Assembly: GCA_017414145.1 (NCBI GenBank)
Contig: JAFPQL010000184.1
Span: 1 to 7,342 of the forward strand
Reading direction: 5' to 3'
DNA length: 7,342 nucleotides
Source: Oscillospiraceae bacterium
Lineage (GTDB): Bacteria > Bacillota_A > Clostridia > Oscillospirales > Ruminococcaceae
Shown piece by piece: positions 6,090-7,342 of the stretch. Position 1 is the first letter of the stretch; each line of letters begins with the position of its first letter. The notes under the pieces are model-generated. The model worked only from the letters and a program-made list of their open reading frames with translations, was not told the origin of the DNA and ran no database searches. A program made the position numbers and the translations under genes.

Positions 6090-6845
6090 TCAGGTATCGT
6101 CGTCCATGCCGGTCAGACTCCGGTAAAATTGCAGTGTCGGATAGGAATGCTCCGTGCGGCGCAGCACATAGGCCTCCGCGTATACCGCAAAGAGCAGCAG
6201 GCTTTCGCCGCGGACGCGGAACGCCAGCACCCGTTCCAGATCGGAAAAAACCGCGTGCCGGACGGCCTGCAGCGTCGCAGTCGTCACGGCCAGATCATTC
6301 CAGCCGGGGCCCGGACAGCAGTCCTCGCAGACCATGTCCGCCTTGTCGAGCCGCAGAATGGGCTTCGGCGGCAGATACCGCAGACAGACCGGACAGCAGA
6401 CCAGATCGGGCATCATGCCGAGCTCGGTGACCAGCCGCATTTCAAAGACGGCCTTGATCTGCAGATCGTCCCGCGTATGCTCCGAGAGATAATGCAGGCA
6501 AATCAGGAACAGCCGCAGGATCTGCGGCTGCGGCTGCTCGGTTGCGGTACGGCGCACCAGCTCCGAAAAATAAGACGCGAGCGCCAGTGCCTCCAGACGG
6601 TTCCGGATTCCGTAAAATGCCGAAAGGGAAACCGCACTGTCGAGGTACAGCCGCCCGCTGCTCTGCCGCAGACAAAATTCCCCGTAGGAGAAAATCTGCG
6701 TCACTGCGGCATATTTGCTGCCCGGCTTCCGTGCGCCGCGCACACGCACCGTGCGGACGCCCGTGTCTGTCAGCAGATCAATCAGCTTATCAGCTTCACC
6801 GAACACAACCTCACGGATGACGAGTCCCTTGACGGTTTCGTACAT
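6090..6845 (-). CDS. recO: DNA repair protein RecO
   Basis: The 251-residue product is RecO, which works with RecR to load RecA onto SSB-coated single-stranded DNA and can anneal strands. The N-terminal OB-fold is seen in residues 1-80 (YETVKGLVIREVVFGEADKL, then TVRVRGARKPGSK, typical of the family), followed by a helical region. A zinc-binding cluster has C151-x-x-C154 and C173-x-x-C176. Length matches the family (about 240-260). The frame extends 40 codons upstream to 6965, but that stretch is the YqzL-like gene in another frame. The ATG at 6845 is set by an AAGGAGA site (6851-6857) and by the conserved start MYETVKGLVI. Its first 35 nt overlap the upstream small gene, suggesting translational coupling; mutS2 follows after 42 nt. 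Confidence 0.96.
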   Translation of the reverse strand: MYETVKGLVIREVVFGEADKLIDLLTDTGVRTVRVRGARKPGSKYAAVTQIFSYGEFCLRQSSGRLYLDSAVSLSAFYGIRNRLEALALASYFSELVRRTATEQPQPQILRLFLICLHYLSEHTRDDLQIKAVFEMRLVTELGMMPDLVCCPVCLRYLPPKPILRLDKADMVCEDCCPGPGWNDLAVTTATLQAVRHAVFSDLERVLAFRVRGESLLLFAVYAEAYVLRRTEHSYPTLQFYRSLTGMDDDT

Positions 6846-6975
6846 CGGCTTCTCCTTCCGTGTGCGGCAGACAGCCCCGATAGGACAGATAATCGGCAAT
6901 GCGCCCGCTGCGGCAGAATGCCGCCCAGCGCAGCTTTTCTTCCTCCGGGCTGCCGTTTTCTGCATTTTCCGGCAA
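6811..6975 (-). CDS. YqzL-like small protein between era and recO
   Basis: This short frame sits exactly where Bacillota carry yqzL, between era and recO. Its core, LRWAAFCRSGRIADYLSYR, fits the YqzL pattern as I recall it: W-x-x-F-x-x-(S/T)-G-x-I-x-x-Y-L-x-Y. The role of YqzL is unknown. Two starts are possible. An ATG at 7026 gives 71 residues with an Arg-rich N-terminus but has no good ribosome binding site. A TTG at 6975 gives 54 residues and is preceded by a strong AAGGGAGG (6984-6991) with an 8-nt spacer, and the resulting length is close to the usual size of about 45-50. I chose the TTG. The last 35 nt overlap recO, and the C-terminal tail after SYRGCL is probably not conserved because it is shaped by recO codons. 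Confidence 0.62.
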   Translation of the reverse strand: MPENAENGSPEEEKLRWAAFCRSGRIADYLSYRGCLPHTEGEADVRNRQGTRHP

Positions 6976-7047
6976 ACAGACGACCTCCCTTCTCAGGAAA
7001 TAGTCTGACCGGAAACGCCGTTTCATTCCGTGGGAATATCTGCCGGA

Positions 7048-7342
7048 TCACTGCTCCTCCAGACCGAAGTTCCGGATGGCAGCATCGCGGTTGCGCCAGT
7101 CCTCCTTGACCTTCACCCATGTTTTCAGGTTGACCTGAATGCGGAAGAAGTCTTCGAGGCGCTTTCTGGCGGCAGTGGCAGCCTTCTTGAGCATCTCGCC
7201 GTTCTTGCCGATGATGATGCGCTTGTGGGACTGCCGGTCACAGTAAATCAGCACGGAGACATCGAGCAAATCCTTGTCCTCGCGTTCACGGAACTGCTCC
7301 GTGACGACCGCAATGCCGTGCGGCACCTCATCATTGAGCAGC
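7048..7342 (-). CDS. era: GTPase Era, C-terminal part (5' end outside window)
   Basis: The visible 98 residues are the end of Era, the essential GTPase that binds the 3' end of 16S rRNA and helps assemble the 30S subunit at the membrane or in the cytoplasm. The stretch shows the linker (LLNDEVPHGIAV) and the KH RNA-binding domain, with the GxxG loop in RIIIGKNGEMLKK and the family ending WVKVKEDWRN...FGL. The GTPase domain lies beyond position 7342. The stop at 7048 is 72 nt before the TTG start of the next small gene, or 21 nt before its alternative ATG. Confidence 0.96.
   Translation of the reverse strand, partial: LLNDEVPHGIAVVTEQFREREDKDLLDVSVLIYCDRQSHKRIIIGKNGEMLKKAATAARKRLEDFFRIQVNLKTWVKVKEDWRNRDAAIRNFGLEEQ

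Noticed and set aside
6846..6965. Extended RecO start at 6965
   Set aside because: The extra 40 residues are basic and unlike RecO, overlap the yqzL-like gene in another frame, and the ATG at 6845 has a near-ideal ribosome binding site.
6024..7109. 361-codon plus-strand frame opposite recO and the yqzL-like gene
   Set aside because: Antisense to well-supported genes; no start signals and no recognisable domain.

Overview
All genes in this window lie on the minus strand, so transcription runs from high to low coordinates. The gene set and order (era, a small yqzL-like ORF, recO, mutS2), the purine-rich AGGAGG-type ribosome binding sites and the fairly GC-rich codon use point to a Bacillota chromosome of the class Clostridia. 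A Ruminococcus-type (Oscillospiraceae) gut or rumen organism is the most likely source, judged by family resemblance only. No phage, transposon, CRISPR, rRNA or tRNA signal was seen.

Region A (7342 to 2513) is a tight housekeeping operon. It starts with the 3' part of era (ribosome-assembly GTPase). Next come a small YqzL-like protein whose 3' end overlaps recO, then recO (recombination mediator), mutS2 (ATPase with a C-terminal Smr domain) and a membrane CPBP-family protease gene 16 bp after mutS2. I see no promoter inside this block, and the gaps are short or overlapping.

Region B (2512 to 886) is more accessory-like. A perfect consensus sigma-A promoter lies just after the CPBP stop and drives an unusually long leader of about 190 nt. 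A 56-codon open frame fills almost all of this leader, and its ATG sits about 3 nt from the predicted transcription start. After it come an AT-richer gene for a small lipoprotein with an Ig-like C-terminal part, then nadE (ammonia-dependent NAD synthetase), probably cotranscribed. A branched hairpin after nadE probably ends the unit.

Region C (870 to 1) holds a second perfect consensus promoter with nested inverted repeats over its -35 box, a leader with a strong stem-loop, and the N-terminal 240 residues of a secreted BspA-like leucine-rich-repeat protein that runs off the window.

The known genes are ordinary. The most unusual object is the leader between 2284 and 2457: a translatable-looking frame, three variants of a GGGATGCCCGT-like motif, small hairpins, and no usual ribosome binding site. 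It is either a leaderless small protein, an upstream regulatory ORF, a structured RNA or a dispersed intergenic repeat.
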